From positions 722,334 to 786,333 of the forward strand of contig CAVOFR010000003.1 in assembly GCA_963695075.1 (NCBI GenBank): DNA of 64,000 nucleotides. The letters run 5' to 3'. This DNA comes from CAWCAL01 sp963695075 (GTDB lineage: Bacteria; Actinomycetota; Acidimicrobiia; Acidimicrobiales; CAWCAL01). Both the position numbers and the translations under genes were made by a program. Every line of letters starts with the position of its first letter. Position 1 is the first letter of the stretch. Positions 10,736 through 19,841 of this stretch are shown here, in pieces. The notes under the pieces were generated by a model. That model saw only the letters and a list, made by a program, of their open reading frames with translations, ran no database searches and was not told the origin of the DNA.

Positions 10736-11794
10736 TCAGTGGCGAAGCTTGCCGGCGACCCGATCCCACTGGTCCAGGGCGCCGTTTGCCACTGGCTGCA
10801 CCCTGCCGCCGCCATCCAGAACCGACTCGATGAGTTCGTCTACGACATCGTCGAGAGGATCTCGCGAGCAGAGATGCGAGGGTTCATCGGCCGACAGTGA
10901 GTGCGATTCGACCGCGAAGTCCTCCTCGACGACGAGCAGGTCAACTCGATGTACACCGGCGGCTGTCAACGTCGCTGACAAACCTGCCGAGAAGCGAGCA
11001 GTGCCGCTTGCCGCCGCGACTTCGTCAATGGCCATGCCCTGGTCTGTGGCGCTCATCGCGGCCAGATGGGGTTCGAGCGCGGCGCGCATGACATCACCGC
11101 GGTGGGTGGTCTCGCCACCCACGACGGTCACCGACCGGCCCGAGCCTGCGGTGATCTTCGCGAAACGACTGGCAAGGCGCTGGTTCCCGGTGATGAACAG
11201 CGGCCGAGAATCCATAGGCCCCACCGCCGACCCCAGAGCAGCATCGACTTCTCGGAGACTCTTCAGCGCGTGAACATCACGATGGTTCGACCGCTCCTGA
11301 CGATGAAGCCGACCACTCAACCCTGGAGCCTTCTCGAACTCGACCAACTGCCCTCCCCCCACCACCGGCCGAATCGCGTGACCGAGACCGGCCCACAGCC
11401 ATGCCTCCGACGAGTCCAGTTCCAGAACGAGGTACCGTCGAGTACGAGCGAGGGCAACAACCACATCCCGGGTAGCGAACGTCCCGTCGATGACCACACG
11501 GCACCGGGCGGCACGCGGTAGCTCCACCGCATGCGTGAAGCCCGGGCTCGCGTAGAGCGCCACCGCAGGCGCGCGAGATGCGGCCAACTGGTCGCTCGAC
11601 TCGTCCAGGCGGGCCAACACTTCCGGCCTGTGGTCGGGAGCAATCACCCCGAGGCGTTCGGCTGCCACCACGCGCAGCTCAGCGAGCGAGCGCGAGCCGG
11701 GAACCCCGATCATCGACACCGATGGCCAGCAACGTTGCCCTCGAAGCAACGCTAGGTCAGCTGCGAGCACGACCAAGGCCGGTCTGGAAGCCAT
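10736..11794 (-). CDS. bacterial archaeo-eukaryotic release factor (baeRF) family protein
   Basis: 352 residues from ATG 11794. The architecture resembles eRF1/Pelota relatives found in bacteria. The N-terminal part has an SVMIGVPGSRS-like opening, PAVALYASPGF and VIDGTFATRDVVVALARTRRYLVLELD. A middle domain contains PLFITGNQRLASRFAKI and VTVVGGETTH. The C-terminal segment VDLLVVEEDF ends in GGGRVQPVANGALDQWDRVAGKLRH, the typical closing strand of this fold (V-x-V, then a short helix and Arg). The family is thought to act on stalled or hibernating ribosomes, but no member is well characterised, so the function is inferred. Its start lies inside the 3' end of the upstream zinc-finger gene (38-base overlap), suggesting coupling. 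Confidence 0.75.
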   Translation of the reverse strand: MASRPALVVLAADLALLRGQRCWPSVSMIGVPGSRSLAELRVVAAERLGVIAPDHRPEVLARLDESSDQLAASRAPAVALYASPGFTHAVELPRAARCRVVIDGTFATRDVVVALARTRRYLVLELDSSEAWLWAGLGHAIRPVVGGGQLVEFEKAPGLSGRLHRQERSNHRDVHALKSLREVDAALGSAVGPMDSRPLFITGNQRLASRFAKITAGSGRSVTVVGGETTHRGDVMRAALEPHLAAMSATDQGMAIDEVAAASGTARFSAGLSATLTAAGVHRVDLLVVEEDFAVESHSLSADEPSHLCSRDPLDDVVDELIESVLDGGGRVQPVANGALDQWDRVAGKLRH

Positions 11795-12161
11795 CCGTTC
11801 TAGCGCACTCCACGCATCGACCCGTTTCGGGGATCGATGTCAGACGCTCGACCCCTATCGGTTCGCCGCAGCCGCAGGCATTGTAGGTGCCCTCACTGAT
11901 CCGTCGATACGCGTCGTGGATGGCGGCGAGGCGCATCTGAGCACGATGCATGGCTCGCGCTGCGTTCTGCCGATCCTCGCTCTGCAACATCTCGTTGCGG
12001 TCAAGGCTCGCGAGGGTGGCAACCGCTCGCACCCGAGCTTCATCGAGTGCGTGCAGCAGTTCGGCCATCTGGGCATCGGTGAGCCCACGCGGAGTGGGTG
12101 CCCAACTCACCGATCGCACCAGTTCGCGAGATTGGTCGATGGGCGGGGAGGAAGCTGTCAT
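11757..12161 (-). CDS. DksA/TraR-type zinc-finger protein
   Basis: 134 residues from ATG 12161 (MTASSPPIDQ); a longer frame upstream is unlikely to be translated. A helical region rich in Ala and Arg (LLHALDEARVRAVATLASLDRN) forms the coiled-coil part. The C-terminus holds a four-cysteine zinc site, CGCGEPIG then RCVECA, preceded by AYRRISEGTYNACG as in DksA/TraR. Such proteins bind the RNA polymerase secondary channel and modulate transcription under stress. No acidic DxxDxA tip motif is obvious, so RNA polymerase regulation is an inference. Confidence 0.8.
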   Translation of the reverse strand: MTASSPPIDQSRELVRSVSWAPTPRGLTDAQMAELLHALDEARVRAVATLASLDRNEMLQSEDRQNAARAMHRAQMRLAAIHDAYRRISEGTYNACGCGEPIGVERLTSIPETGRCVECARTDGFQTGLGRARS

Positions 12162-12834
12162 GGACCTGCTCCTGGGCTCGGCTGAACGATGGGAACCCCA
12201 AAGGTGAACGGCCCATGTGACGGGTCGGTGACCCTGCGGCGCGTTTTCGGCGACCACAGCCACCAAGAGGTCAATCCACCCGGGCGAGGCAGCTCACCGG
12301 GCTCTGGCCCGCACCCCAGAGAGACGCTCCTCGCTCGGCGACGACAGCGACGGTCGCCGGCCGGGAGTGGGGGGTGGGAAGCACTCCCGGCCAGCGCAAT
12401 GCAGGGCACACATGGCGGCGCGGCCCTGCGACCTTCAGCGTCCACGATGCCCACTCAACATGACGTCGCCGCGTCGACGGCGTGCGTATCTGGCGACCAT
12501 GCCCCGGCAGAGAACAGCCCATCGTCGGGGTCGGGTAGCCAGAAGCCGAGCTGTTCCTTCGACCAAGGACCGGATGCCCCCGCCGGATGCCCGATCGACC
12601 GCCGGCAACTCTCCACAGAGCGCTGGTGTCGCGAGATACACACCAGCACGTCGACATACCGTCATGTCCGTTGGCCACCCTTCCTGCATGATCAAGCCCA
12701 AGCTCTGCCCGGGACCGATAGGCGGCACGGCCACCCGTGGCCGACCACGAAACGCCGCCGCCGACCTACCAACAGTGGCGACGGTGGTCGCCGGGTCGCC
12801 GTCATCCCCGAGCACGCACGGCTAGGGCTCGTTC
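12162..12834. other. long stretch without a supportable gene
   Basis: About 670 bases between the divergently oriented DksA-like gene and the first universal stress protein gene. Several open frames cross it on both strands, but none has recognisable domains or a membrane helix and their composition is that of shadows. It presumably holds promoters for both flanking genes. I could not point to a convincing -10/-35 pair. Confidence 0.5.
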
Positions 12835-13788
12835 GTGCAGAGATTCAAGAACATCCTCTTCACTTCGTTGATGGAACACGGCGCCCAACCGGCGCTGCGG
12901 CGGACGCTCAGGCTCGCGGCCAGGAACGAAGCTGCGCTCACCGTTTTCGGCACCATCCCCGAACCATCACTCATGGACAGAGTCCTGCAACGAACCACCG
13001 GCCCGCATCCCGGCCTCCTGGCCGACGAGCTTCGCCAGCAGCTCACAGATCTGGTCAAGAAAGTCCGCTCCACCCACCCCGTCCAGGTTGAGGTCGCCGT
13101 CGGGGTCCCATTCATCACTGTCATCGAGCGGGTTCTCACCGCCGGACACGACCTGCTCATCATCACCGACGATGGCCCCGACAGTCCGATGGCAAGCATG
13201 ACCAAGCACCTCCTTCGCAAGTGCCCGTGCCCGGTCTGGGTGATGCGACCGAGCAGGGCCCGGCGTCATCGGGTTCTCGCTGCGATCGACCCAGAGCCAG
13301 AGTCAGCGGAAGCTGAGATGAACCGACTCATCCTCGACCTCGCGACCTCCCACGCCGAACTGACCGATGCCGAGCTTCATGTCGCCCATGCGTGGAATCT
13401 CTACGGCGAGTCGGCGCTTCGAACCAGCCCCTTCCTCGGCGTCTCCTGCCGGGAGGTCGACGAGCTTCTCGAGCAGACAAGAGAGGGACATCGCCGCCGC
13501 CTCGAAGAATCGCTCGCCCGCTATGACATCAGCGGCCTGGAACACCAGGTCCACCTCGAAGAGGGAGAACCTGGCGACGTCATCCCGGACCTCACGAAGA
13601 AGCACCGCATCACGCTTCTCGTGATGGGCACCGTCGGACGGACTGGAGTGCCGGGCCTCATCATGGGCAGCAACGCCGAGCGGATCCTCGACCGGGTGCA
13701 ATGCTCAGTCCTCGCCGTGAAGCCCGAGGGTTTCGTCTCGCCAGTGGAAAGTGGGCACCGGCGCCGGGCCTCTCATGCCTCGCAGTAA
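12835..13788 (+). CDS. tandem universal stress protein (Usp), first copy
   Basis: 317 residues from GTG 12835 (MQRFKNILF). Two UspA-like domains: about 1-140 and 145-300. The second domain ends in the textbook ATP-binding pattern, G-x2-G-x9-G-S (GTVGRTGVPGLIMGS), followed by AERILDRVQCSVLAVKP, so nucleotide binding is likely. The first domain lacks this motif but keeps CPCPVWVMRP at the corresponding strand. A shared GFVSPV tail links it to the Usp at 16544. These cytoplasmic proteins aid survival under starvation, hypoxia or acid stress in relatives. It sits just upstream of the K+/H+ antiporter pair. Confidence 0.9.
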   Translation: MQRFKNILFTSLMEHGAQPALRRTLRLAARNEAALTVFGTIPEPSLMDRVLQRTTGPHPGLLADELRQQLTDLVKKVRSTHPVQVEVAVGVPFITVIERVLTAGHDLLIITDDGPDSPMASMTKHLLRKCPCPVWVMRPSRARRHRVLAAIDPEPESAEAEMNRLILDLATSHAELTDAELHVAHAWNLYGESALRTSPFLGVSCREVDELLEQTREGHRRRLEESLARYDISGLEHQVHLEEGEPGDVIPDLTKKHRITLLVMGTVGRTGVPGLIMGSNAERILDRVQCSVLAVKPEGFVSPVESGHRRRASHASQ

Positions 13789-13838
13789 CCTCCGAACCAT
13801 GCGTTCACGGGCCGCCGATCACGTCACGATCAAAGCTC

Positions 13839-14330
13839 GTGACTGAAATCAATGAGACGAAGCTGCCCGGTGTGGGGACCCTGCACGACTTCGAGTGCCA
13901 CAGCGGCGACAGGATCGGGGTCATCTCCCGCCACACCGACCGTCGCGAGCTCGTCATCTACGACCCAGACGACCCCGACCGGGTCGGAGAGTCGGCCACC
14001 ATGACTCCCGACGAAGCCCGAATCCTCGCTGACCTCCTCGGCGGAACCAGCATCACCGAACGCCTCGACGATCTCCGGCAGGAAATCGCCGGGTTGGCGA
14101 TCGACTGGCTCCCGATCTCCCCGAGCAGCCCCTATGTGGGCCAGAGCATCGGCGATACAGCGCTTCGCACCCGGACCGGTGTGTCAATCGTCGCTCTCGT
14201 TCGCGGCGACCGACCCCTGCCGGCTCCCGGGCCCGGCGAAGTGCTCCACGCCGACGACACCGCAGTCGTCGTCGGCACCGCGGATGGCATCGACGCAGCC
14301 ACAGAACTGCTCGCTGCCCGCTCCTCGTGA
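13839..14330 (+). CDS. khtT: KhtT-like K+/H+ antiporter regulatory subunit (RCK_C/TrkA-C)
   Basis: 163 residues from GTG 13839 (VTEINETKLPGVG). The N-terminal domain (about 1-75) has the KhtT pattern LPGVGTLHDFECHSGDRIGVISRHTDRREL. The C-terminal RCK_C domain (about 85-160) has DWLPISPSSPYVGQSIGDTALRTRTGVSIVALVRGD and PGPGEVLHADDTAVVVGT. RCK_C domains bind small ligands; in Bacillus KhtT gates the partner antiporter KhtU. The stop codon overlaps the GTG start of the antiporter by 4 bases, strongly supporting a two-gene operon. Confidence 0.88.
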   Translation: MTEINETKLPGVGTLHDFECHSGDRIGVISRHTDRRELVIYDPDDPDRVGESATMTPDEARILADLLGGTSITERLDDLRQEIAGLAIDWLPISPSSPYVGQSIGDTALRTRTGVSIVALVRGDRPLPAPGPGEVLHADDTAVVVGTADGIDAATELLAARSS

Positions 14331-15523
14331 TCCTGGCCGCAACCCCCGGCACCGCGACCCTGCTCGTCGAACTCGGCGCGATCCTGATAGCCCTGGCGCT
14401 CCTGGGTCGGCTCGCCGCGCGATTCGGCATCCCCTCCATCCCTCTCTACCTCGTTGCCGGCCTCGCCGTCGGTGAAGGCGGAATCGTCGAACTCGTCACC
14501 GCTCGAGAGTTCATCGAAAGCGGCGCACAAATCGGTGTCATTCTCCTCCTTCTCCTCCTCGGCCTCGAGTACACAGGCGGAGAGCTGACGTCCGCTCTTC
14601 GTGAGCACGCTCCGGCTGGAGCCGTCGATCTGGCGCTGAACTTCACACCGGGCCTGCTCCTCGGGCTGCTCTTCGGCTGGGACTTCCGCGCAGCGCTTCT
14701 CCTCGGCGGCATCACCTACATCTCGTCATCGGGGATCATCGCCAAGGTCCTCTCCGATCTCGGCAACACGGGCAACCGCGAGACCCCGGTCGTGCTCGCC
14801 ATCCTCGTCACCGAGGACCTGGTCATGGCGCTCTATCTCCCGCTCATGGCCGGGCTACTGATCGGCGGCGACACGGTCGACATCAGCTTCGAGATCGCGG
14901 TCGCCCTCGCCGCCGTCATGATCACCTTGGGCGTCGCCCTCAGGTTCGGCAACCGAATCAGCGCGGCTGTCTTCAACCGATCCGACGAGAACCTTCTCCT
15001 CACCCTCCTCGGCGTTGCCCTCCTCGTCGCCGGTATCGCCGAACACCTCCAGGCCTCTGCGGCGGTCGGCGCGTTCCTCGTCGGGATCGCCCTCAATGGA
15101 CCGGCGAAGCACGGCGCCCGAAACGTTCTCGCTCCACTGAGAGACCTGTTCGCTGCCATGTTCTTCGCGTTCTTCGGACTACAGATCGACCCCGCCGACC
15201 TCCCGCCGGTACTGGCCATTGCCGGCGGTCTCGCTGTCGTGACCGCCGGCACCAAGGTGGCGACCGGATGGTGGAGTGCACGACAGGCCGGCATCGACCG
15301 ACCAGGCCGATTTCGCGCCGGCGCCACACTCGTCGCCAGAGGCGAGTTCTCGATCGTCATCGCCGGCATCGCCGTCGCCGACGGAATCGAGAGCAAACTC
15401 GGCCCGCTCGCCGCCGCCTACGTGCTGACACTGGCAATAGCTGGACCCATCCTCGCCAGAGCAGCGGACCCCATCGCCCACCGATTCAGCAAGAACCGCG
15501 GCCACGCCCGCGCTCCGGCCTGA
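14327..15523 (+). CDS. khtU: KhtU-like CPA2 cation:proton antiporter
   Basis: 398 residues from GTG 14327 with about twelve membrane helices. CPA2 landmarks include IPLYLVAGLAVGEGG, IGVILLLLLLGLEYT, ITYISSSGIIAKVLSDL with the extended-helix region, VTEDLVMALYLPLMAGLL, FFAFFGLQID and ARGEFSIVIAGIA. No large C-terminal nucleotide-binding domain is attached; regulation comes from the separate KhtT subunit. The likely role is K+ (or Na+) efflux in exchange for protons, for pH and electrophile stress. Together with Mrp this makes two independent cation/proton antiport systems within 11 kb. Confidence 0.9.
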   Translation: MILAATPGTATLLVELGAILIALALLGRLAARFGIPSIPLYLVAGLAVGEGGIVELVTAREFIESGAQIGVILLLLLLGLEYTGGELTSALREHAPAGAVDLALNFTPGLLLGLLFGWDFRAALLLGGITYISSSGIIAKVLSDLGNTGNRETPVVLAILVTEDLVMALYLPLMAGLLIGGDTVDISFEIAVALAAVMITLGVALRFGNRISAAVFNRSDENLLLTLLGVALLVAGIAEHLQASAAVGAFLVGIALNGPAKHGARNVLAPLRDLFAAMFFAFFGLQIDPADLPPVLAIAGGLAVVTAGTKVATGWWSARQAGIDRPGRFRAGATLVARGEFSIVIAGIAVADGIESKLGPLAAAYVLTLAIAGPILARAADPIAHRFSKNRGHARAPA

Positions 15524-15584
15524 GCCCCCCAAACCTCGGCCAACCTGCTCGGTTCCTCCGAGGAAGTCACAAGGCTGAGATCCC

Positions 15585-15842
15585 GTGCTGTTCCAGAAGC
15601 CGCAATGGCATCACGAAGGCGTGGCTCACCGCTCGCGACAGCCCAGCCCGGCCCAGCCCAGCCCAGAAGCCGTCGACTTCCGCAGAATGCTGGCGTGGAC
15701 CGCCGTCGCCACCCCCGCGTTCATCGGCAGCGATCTCATCATCAACGACGACCCCGGAATCGGGCTCGTGCTGCTCGCTGTCGGCGCCGCAACGCTCCCC
15801 AGACGCGAAGCCCCCGGGGACGCCGCTGAAATGGTCTCGTGA
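15585..15842 (+). CDS. small hypothetical membrane protein
   Basis: 85 residues, doubtful. A Pro/Ser/Gln-rich stretch encoded by a CCCAG-type tandem run (about 15640-15666) precedes a hydrophobic segment with MLAWTAVATPAFIG and GIGLVLLAVGAATL. It could be two short helices. No recognised family. It is placed after the antiporter, on the same strand, 61 bases downstream. Confidence 0.3.
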   Translation: MLFQKPQWHHEGVAHRSRQPSPAQPSPEAVDFRRMLAWTAVATPAFIGSDLIINDDPGIGLVLLAVGAATLPRREAPGDAAEMVS

Positions 15843-16052
15843 CATCGCCCTCGCCGACTTCGCAACGACGGTCCCAAGTTCCGGGGCCGCGTTCGCGACT
15901 CGGATCGTGTCGAATCCGTGTCGCTGTGCGAACAACGTTGTCTCCACAAGCGCGCACGACCGTCGGCTGCGCGTCAAATTTCGGCCCCACGCTCCGCTCA
16001 ACGACCGATGACCGTGGCGACTTGACCGTCGACCACTCCAACGGGATGCGAC

Positions 16053-16403
16053 ATGGCCCCCACCACACACAACCCGACCCAACCAGTGCCGTCGAAGCGG
16101 GGTCACAGCCAGCGCTCACGACCCGATGCGGGACCTGTCCTGCATGGACTGATCTCCTGGATCGCGCTGGGATTGGCTTCGTGGATCGTGCCCGGAGGCG
16201 TTGCTTGGTTGGTCCTCGAGGTAGCGGTGGAACAGAACCCACTCGGCAGCATCACCATCGTGCTTGTCGCATCGGCGACCGCCTGGAAACTGCACGCAAC
16301 AAGCAGGACCCTGACCCTTCAGTCCTGCCCAGGCACGAGGGGCTCAGCCGACCTTCGGAGCTCCATGGTTGAGAAGTCAAGACGGCAGCGGCCTCGATGT
16401 TGA
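16053..16403 (+). CDS. small hypothetical membrane protein
   Basis: 116 residues from ATG 16053. A polar N-terminus is followed by two membrane helices (LISWIALGLASWIVPGGVAWLVL and GSITIVLVASATAWKL) and a basic tail. Not a family I recognise. It precedes the second universal stress protein by about 140 bases on the same strand. Small two-helix proteins of this kind are common next to Usp genes in actinobacteria, but a link is speculative. Confidence 0.45.
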   Translation: MAPTTHNPTQPVPSKRGHSQRSRPDAGPVLHGLISWIALGLASWIVPGGVAWLVLEVAVEQNPLGSITIVLVASATAWKLHATSRTLTLQSCPGTRGSADLRSSMVEKSRRQRPRC

Positions 16404-16543
16404 CGGGCCGGCACGATCCGGGGTCGTTGGACCCAGACTCACCGCCGCTGGCGGTTGGCGCGCCAACACCCCACCGGAATCTCGAGCCGCTCCCAGCGAC
16501 CGAATCGTCATGGGTTCCTGGGCCAACGGAGGGCCACTAGACC

Positions 16544-17671
16544 ATGTATCGCTTCGGGAACATCCTGTTCGTGTCGCTGGGTCAGAGTGACAACTCGGTC
16601 GCGATGCGACGGGTGGCCGATCTTGCCGCTGGCACCGATGCGCAGCTCACTCTGATGGGCGTCGTTTCCGTCCCGTCGCTACCTCAACCTCTCCCCCATC
16701 GGCCTGGCTTCGAACGAGCAGTCCGGGATGCCGAACGTCGCGAGCTGGCAGAGACACTCGAGCGATGGAGCTCGGACAGCGACGGGACACCGGCAACGAA
16801 GGTCGTCGAGACGACAAACCCGGGGCTGACGATCATTGAGCAGGCGATCGGTGCCCGACATGATCTGGTCGTGGTAGCCAGTGGCGACGACCTCGAGGAC
16901 CACGCCAGCATCAATCGGCTTCTGCGGGAATGCCCGTGCCCAGTGTGGGTGACGCGCCAACTCCAGGCCCAACCCCAACGCGTCCTGGCCGCAGTGAACC
17001 CCGATCCCGCCGAGGTGGGACTGAACCACCTGATTCTCGAACTTGCGGCGTCGATGACCGAACTCTACGGAGGCGAGTTGCACCTGGCGCACGCCTGGGA
17101 ACTCTATGGCGAGACAACGATGAGCACGTCAGCGTTCATCAACATCTCACGAGCCGAGATCGAGTGCATGGTCGAACAAGAACAGTCCCGGCGCCAACAG
17201 GCCGTTGCGGACTTGTTGTCCTCAGGCGTGTTCGCGAACGCGCCGTGGCAGATCCATCTCCGCAAAGGCCAACCGACAGAGATCGTCCCAGCCGTGGTGG
17301 CCGAGCAGCAGATCAACTTGGTGGTGACGGGAGTCGTGGCAAGAACCGGGATCACCGGGCTGTTCATCGGGGACAATGCCGAACAGGTCCTCAGCGCCGT
17401 GGATTGCTCGGTCATCGCGCTCAAACCGCCCGGCTTCGTGTCGCCGATCCAGGTCGACGGTCATCCGCCTCTCCCCGACCGCCCTCCCATGCCACGGCGA
17501 ATGCCGATGACCTCAGCGATCCGACGCGAAGCGAGCCCGGCGGACTCCGAGCGATTCGGTCGGCTTCTCCAAGCACAAGGTCCATCTTCGCTCTCCCAGT
17601 ACCGCACATGCAACGACGAAGACGACCGATCCATCGACGATCTCTGGATCGATCTCGGTGGCTCCGGTTAG
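16544..17671 (+). CDS. tandem universal stress protein (Usp), second copy, degenerate ATP motif
   Basis: 375 residues from ATG 16544 (MYRFGNILF). Two Usp domains of the same layout as the 12835 copy, including LLRECPCPVWV, LHLAHAWELYGE and the GFVSPI tail, so the two are paralogues. The ATP-loop in the second domain reads GVVARTGITGLFIGD: the second Gly and the final Ser/Thr are replaced, so ATP binding may be lost. About 75 extra residues at the C-terminus are polar and unlike the first copy. A regulatory rather than nucleotide-hydrolysing role is possible. Confidence 0.88.
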   Translation: MYRFGNILFVSLGQSDNSVAMRRVADLAAGTDAQLTLMGVVSVPSLPQPLPHRPGFERAVRDAERRELAETLERWSSDSDGTPATKVVETTNPGLTIIEQAIGARHDLVVVASGDDLEDHASINRLLRECPCPVWVTRQLQAQPQRVLAAVNPDPAEVGLNHLILELAASMTELYGGELHLAHAWELYGETTMSTSAFINISRAEIECMVEQEQSRRQQAVADLLSSGVFANAPWQIHLRKGQPTEIVPAVVAEQQINLVVTGVVARTGITGLFIGDNAEQVLSAVDCSVIALKPPGFVSPIQVDGHPPLPDRPPMPRRMPMTSAIRREASPADSERFGRLLQAQGPSSLSQYRTCNDEDDRSIDDLWIDLGGSG

Positions 17672-17721
17672 TCGCCGCATGTCAGGACATCTCGTGACGA
17701 CGGAGCGGGAAAGGGGCATCC

Positions 17722-17967
17722 ATGTCGCAAGAGCCGCTAGGCGAAGGGACCGATGGTGCTTTCTCCCCACGATGCATCCCTCCCACGAAGCGGAGAGATC
17801 CGCTGACCCGCCATAGCTCGGGCAGAGAGGTCGACGGGCAGGCAGGTCTCTCACCGACGCGTGATCGCCGTCTTGGCTGGGCCTGGCTCCTACTCATCGC
17901 CGCAGGCGTTGTCGTCCTGACCAGAAGAGCTCAGCTGAAACCAGACCGGCTGGCCCTCGCGTCGTGA
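17722..17967 (+). CDS. small single-helix membrane protein
   Basis: 81 residues from ATG 17722, with a purine-rich ribosome site (GGGAAAGGGG) ending 5 bases upstream, which supports translation. A polar N-terminal half is followed by RRLGWAWLLLIAAGVVVLTRR, one membrane helix bounded by arginines. No family recognised. Its RRLGW-helix pattern echoes the protein at 1452. Confidence 0.5.
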   Translation: MSQEPLGEGTDGAFSPRCIPPTKRRDPLTRHSSGREVDGQAGLSPTRDRRLGWAWLLLIAAGVVVLTRRAQLKPDRLALAS

Positions 17968-18229
17968 CCGCTCACGTTGGGATCATCGGTCGCCATCGAG
18001 ATCGACACCTTCGCTCGCTCGCACCTCGACGACCATGCGGGCGACCGGCGGAAGCAGCCGCGACAGGTGGTCGTCAGGCTTCAGCTGCGCTGAGCACACT
18101 TGGTCAGCCGTTGGCGCCGTAAATTAGGCTTCCTTTACAGACGCAGATAAGCCTGCCAAACTTCCGTGATGCGTCGGACCCACCCCCCGGGGTCGGATCC
18201 ACTTGTCAGCAGAGAGGGAGACAACGACC

Positions 18230-19045
18230 ATGAGTTCAACCGAAGCCGACCTGATCCCCGGCGCAGTGCTCAACTCGGACCTGATGCCCGGGCACTGGCT
18301 CCTGGCTCGCCTCGGCAAGAAGGTCCTACGCCCCGGTGGAAGAGAGCTGACCGACAAGCTCCTCGCCTCCCTGGCGATCGATTGGTCCGATCACGTCGTC
18401 GAGCTCGCACCCGGCCTCGGGTCAACGACGGAGATGGTGTTGGCATGCAATCCAGCCAGCTACCTCGGGGTGGACCGCGATCCAGACGCAGCCCGACGGA
18501 TCTCGGCAACCATGACACGGCCCCACTGGTCGGTGGTGCAGGCTTCGGCGACCAACACCGGCCAGGGCACGAACTCCACCGATGTGGCCTTCGGGGAGGC
18601 CTACTTGACGATGCAGCCCAACAGCCTCAAGGTGCGGGTCGCGACCGAGCTGGCCCGGATCGTCCGGCCCGGGGGACAGGTGGGTCTCCACGAGGTCGCG
18701 CTCTCTCCGGCGGATATCGACCAGGCGACATGCGAGCGGATCTCGCGTGACTTGGCGGGGACGATCAAGGTCCCGGTGAGACCGCTCACAATCGCCGGCT
18801 GGCGGGGCCTGCTCGAAGGCGCAGGATTCAGCATTGACGCTCAATACACGGCCCCGCTCCACCTCCTCGAGGCCCGCCGGCTCATTGCAGACGAGGGAGT
18901 GATCAGCGCGGCCCGGTTCGTGAGTCGCGTCGCGCGCGAGTCAGATGCTCGCACACGAGTGGCGGCCATGAGGTCGGCAATGCGACGCAACGCTGACCAT
19001 CTCCAAGCACTGGTGCTCGTTGCGACCCGGTGCGTCGACGACTGA
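18230..19045 (+). CDS. class I SAM-dependent methyltransferase
   Basis: 271 residues from ATG 18230, chosen over the in-frame TTG at 18203 because GGGAG lies at the right distance. Opening GAVLNSDLMPGHWLLARLGKKVLRPGG is typical of a family of actinobacterial methyltransferases. Motif I is VELAPGLGSTTEMVL, motif II acidic end YLGVDRDPDA, and the post-motif region is VRPGGQVGLHEVAL. The substrate is unknown. Two hundred and sixty bases of AT-richer DNA upstream (about 18100-18200) probably hold the promoter. Confidence 0.8.
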   Translation: MSSTEADLIPGAVLNSDLMPGHWLLARLGKKVLRPGGRELTDKLLASLAIDWSDHVVELAPGLGSTTEMVLACNPASYLGVDRDPDAARRISATMTRPHWSVVQASATNTGQGTNSTDVAFGEAYLTMQPNSLKVRVATELARIVRPGGQVGLHEVALSPADIDQATCERISRDLAGTIKVPVRPLTIAGWRGLLEGAGFSIDAQYTAPLHLLEARRLIADEGVISAARFVSRVARESDARTRVAAMRSAMRRNADHLQALVLVATRCVDD

Positions 19046-19052
19046 GGAACCG

Positions 19053-19841
19053 GTGTCTCACCGCCGCCTGGCGATCACTACGGCGGGCTCCATCTGCCTC
19101 CTGATGGCGACGACCTCTTTCGTGTTGTGGCCCCGGGGTACCACGCCCTTGACCGAGGACGAGGCCCTCGACGCTTTCCGCGACAACAACACCGGATTGA
19201 CCACGTCTCCGCCCGGAGCCTCAGCCCTGCCCCCACCCGGTGTGTACGTGTTCGCCGCCAGCGGCGAGGAGGAGATCAAGCTCGGGGCACTCCCGACCGA
19301 GACCCGTCCGTATCCGGACACCGTCCCAGTGTCAGTCTCGCACCTCGACCGATCGTGCTTCACCGTCACGATCGGCCTGCTGGATCAGCACACCGAGGAG
19401 ACCACCTATTGCGTGAGCGCTGACCGCGCGCTGGCCATCAACTCACATGTGAAGCACCAGCAGATCGGCGCACTCTCTCCGATCGCCAAGATGGAGTGCG
19501 ACCCGGCCGAAGTGGTCCGCACTGAAGAGGGCCAGGCTCCACTGCGGTGCCGACTTACCTTGTCGGGCGGCCCCGCTCGCCTGACCGCTCGACTCCACGG
19601 AACGAGCAGGTTCACACATGGCGCAACAGTGATGGTCGCCGGGGAATGGGTCCGCGCCGCCAAAGTGGACATCACCTATGAGATCAGTGGCGATCTGACC
19701 GGCACGTGGGCGGAGACCCTGTGGCTCCGGGCTGACGACTGGCTGCCCCTTCGCATCGAACACAACCTCGAACTCCAAGGTCTGGCTGCCCTTCGCGAGT
19801 CCTTCCACCTCGAACTGACCTCCCTGAAGTCAACTCGTTGA
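19053..19841 (+). CDS. hypothetical secreted or membrane-anchored protein
   Basis: 262 residues from GTG 19053 (VSHRRLAIT); 7 bases separate it from the methyltransferase stop, so the two are probably cotranscribed. One N-terminal helix (LAITTAGSICLLMATTSFVL) serves as signal anchor. The exported part starts with an Asp/Glu-rich stretch and shows PPPGVYVFAASGEEEIKLG, paired cysteines and WLRADDWLPLRIEHNLEL near the end. The pattern resembles conserved actinobacterial exported proteins of unknown function, but I cannot name the family. Confidence 0.6.
   Translation: MSHRRLAITTAGSICLLMATTSFVLWPRGTTPLTEDEALDAFRDNNTGLTTSPPGASALPPPGVYVFAASGEEEIKLGALPTETRPYPDTVPVSVSHLDRSCFTVTIGLLDQHTEETTYCVSADRALAINSHVKHQQIGALSPIAKMECDPAEVVRTEEGQAPLRCRLTLSGGPARLTARLHGTSRFTHGATVMVAGEWVRAAKVDITYEISGDLTGTWAETLWLRADDWLPLRIEHNLELQGLAALRESFHLELTSLKSTR

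Noticed and set aside
18120..18175. IdeR/DtxR iron box upstream of the methyltransferase
   Set aside because: TTAGGCTTCCTTTA resembles half of the consensus only; the second half-site does not match.
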